DNA from: Solimonas thermocellulolyticum
GTDB lineage: Bacteria; Pseudomonadota; Gammaproteobacteria; Nevskiales; Nevskiaceae
Length of the DNA stretch: 22,242 bases
Direction: 5' to 3'
NCBI RefSeq assembly: GCF_040327995.1
Contig: NZ_JBEPIJ010000027.1
Coordinates: forward strand, 1-22,242
This document shows, piece after piece, positions 22,050 through 22,242 of this stretch. The translations under genes were made by a program, and so were the position numbers. The number at the start of each line of letters is the position of its first letter. Positions within the stretch are counted from its first letter, which is position 1. The notes beneath the pieces were generated by a model. The model saw only the letters and a list, made by a program, of their open reading frames with translations, searched no databases and had not been told where the DNA came from.

Positions 22050-22167
22050 AGGTATCGCTCCCGAGCAAGGCGCGCCGGTCGCTGCCCTCACTCCGGTAGG
22101 CCGGCGCGTGAAGTTCAATATTTGGTAATTCCTAAGCAAACCGGACCAAATCTGAGAGGATTTGGTC
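22050..22167. promoter_or_regulatory. Divergent spacer with ATTTGGT repeats and an RBS-occluding hairpin
   Basis: GACCAAATC (22144-22152) and GATTTGGTC (22159-22167) form a perfect 9-bp stem with a 6-nt loop, ending directly at the ATG at 22168. The Shine-Dalgarno GAGAGGA (22154-22160) lies mostly in the loop and the start of the 3' arm. ATTTGGT occurs at 22120-22126 and 22160-22166, and inverted at 22145-22151. CGCGCCGG/CCGGCGCG (22071-22078 with 22101-22108) is another inverted repeat, in the esterase leader. No confident promoter was found on either strand. Confidence 0.55.
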
Positions 22168-22242
22168 ATGAAGCGATGTCCCGGATGTGCAGGTTGTCGG
22201 CACTATCGCCTGGGGGATGGACGTCTGAAGTGCCGCGCCTGC
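22168..22242 (+). CDS. Zinc-ribbon protein start, probably an IS transposase (partial at window edge)
   Basis: Only 25 codons are visible: MKRCPGC, then YRLGDGRLKCRAC. C4, C7, C22 and C25 make a CxxC...CxxC zinc ribbon. This layout at the extreme N-terminus, with DGR and KC before the second pair, is what I would expect of IS1595-type transposases. Other zinc-ribbon proteins cannot be excluded from so short a piece. The start is supported by GAGAGGA 7 nt upstream. No terminal inverted repeat of an element can be confirmed within the window. Confidence 0.5.
   Translation, partial: MKRCPGCAGCRHYRLGDGRLKCRAC

Overview
The window is high-GC chromosomal DNA, apparently from a gammaproteobacterium. 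The gene order is tuf, S10 operon, spc operon, then secY-rpmJ directly followed by the alpha operon, with no adk, map or infA between secY and rpsM. That order is typical of Gammaproteobacteria. The start of S4 and the C-terminus of SecY resemble what I remember of Lysobacterales (Xanthomonadales), but this placement is from memory and was not tested.

Positions 1-14174 are one plus-strand block: the 3' end of tuf, then rpsJ-rplC-rplD-rplW-rplB-rpsS-rplV-rpsC-rplP-rpmC-rpsQ (S10 operon), rplN-rplX-rplE-rpsN-rpsH-rplF-rplR-rpsE-rpmD-rplO-secY-rpmJ (spc operon), and rpsM-rpsK-rpsD-rpoA-rplQ (alpha operon). All genes are intact and tightly spaced. The unusual parts are the spacers. A textbook terminator hairpin lies between tuf and rpsJ. 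A hairpin-rich spacer with a good sigma70-type promoter lies between rpmJ and rpsM. A 135-nt spacer with a terminator-like hairpin and a 10-bp hairpin lies between rpsD and rpoA. A spacer of 7-nt CTGGAA-type tandem repeats that can fold back on their inverted copies lies between rpoA and rplQ. A strong terminator closes the block after rplQ.

Positions 14175-22242 are an accessory or housekeeping mix in alternating orientation. On the minus strand are pldA (outer-membrane phospholipase A) and an AbiEi-type antitoxin/regulator with no visible toxin partner. Then come a membrane-bound class III nucleotidyl cyclase (+), an isoaspartyl peptidase/asparaginase (-), a sodium:solute symporter (+), and a translationally coupled pair on the minus strand: a secreted PHB-depolymerase-like esterase followed by a predicted beta-propeller lipoprotein. 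Two of the convergent junctions are only 6 and 4 nt wide and have no terminator. At the right edge begins a zinc-ribbon protein, probably an insertion-sequence transposase, whose ribosome binding site sits in a perfect 9-bp hairpin.

I see no clearly new multi-gene system. The best candidates for a second look are the heptad-repeat spacer inside the alpha operon, the propeller-lipoprotein/esterase pair, the orphan AbiEi gene, and the intra-operon attenuator-like hairpins.
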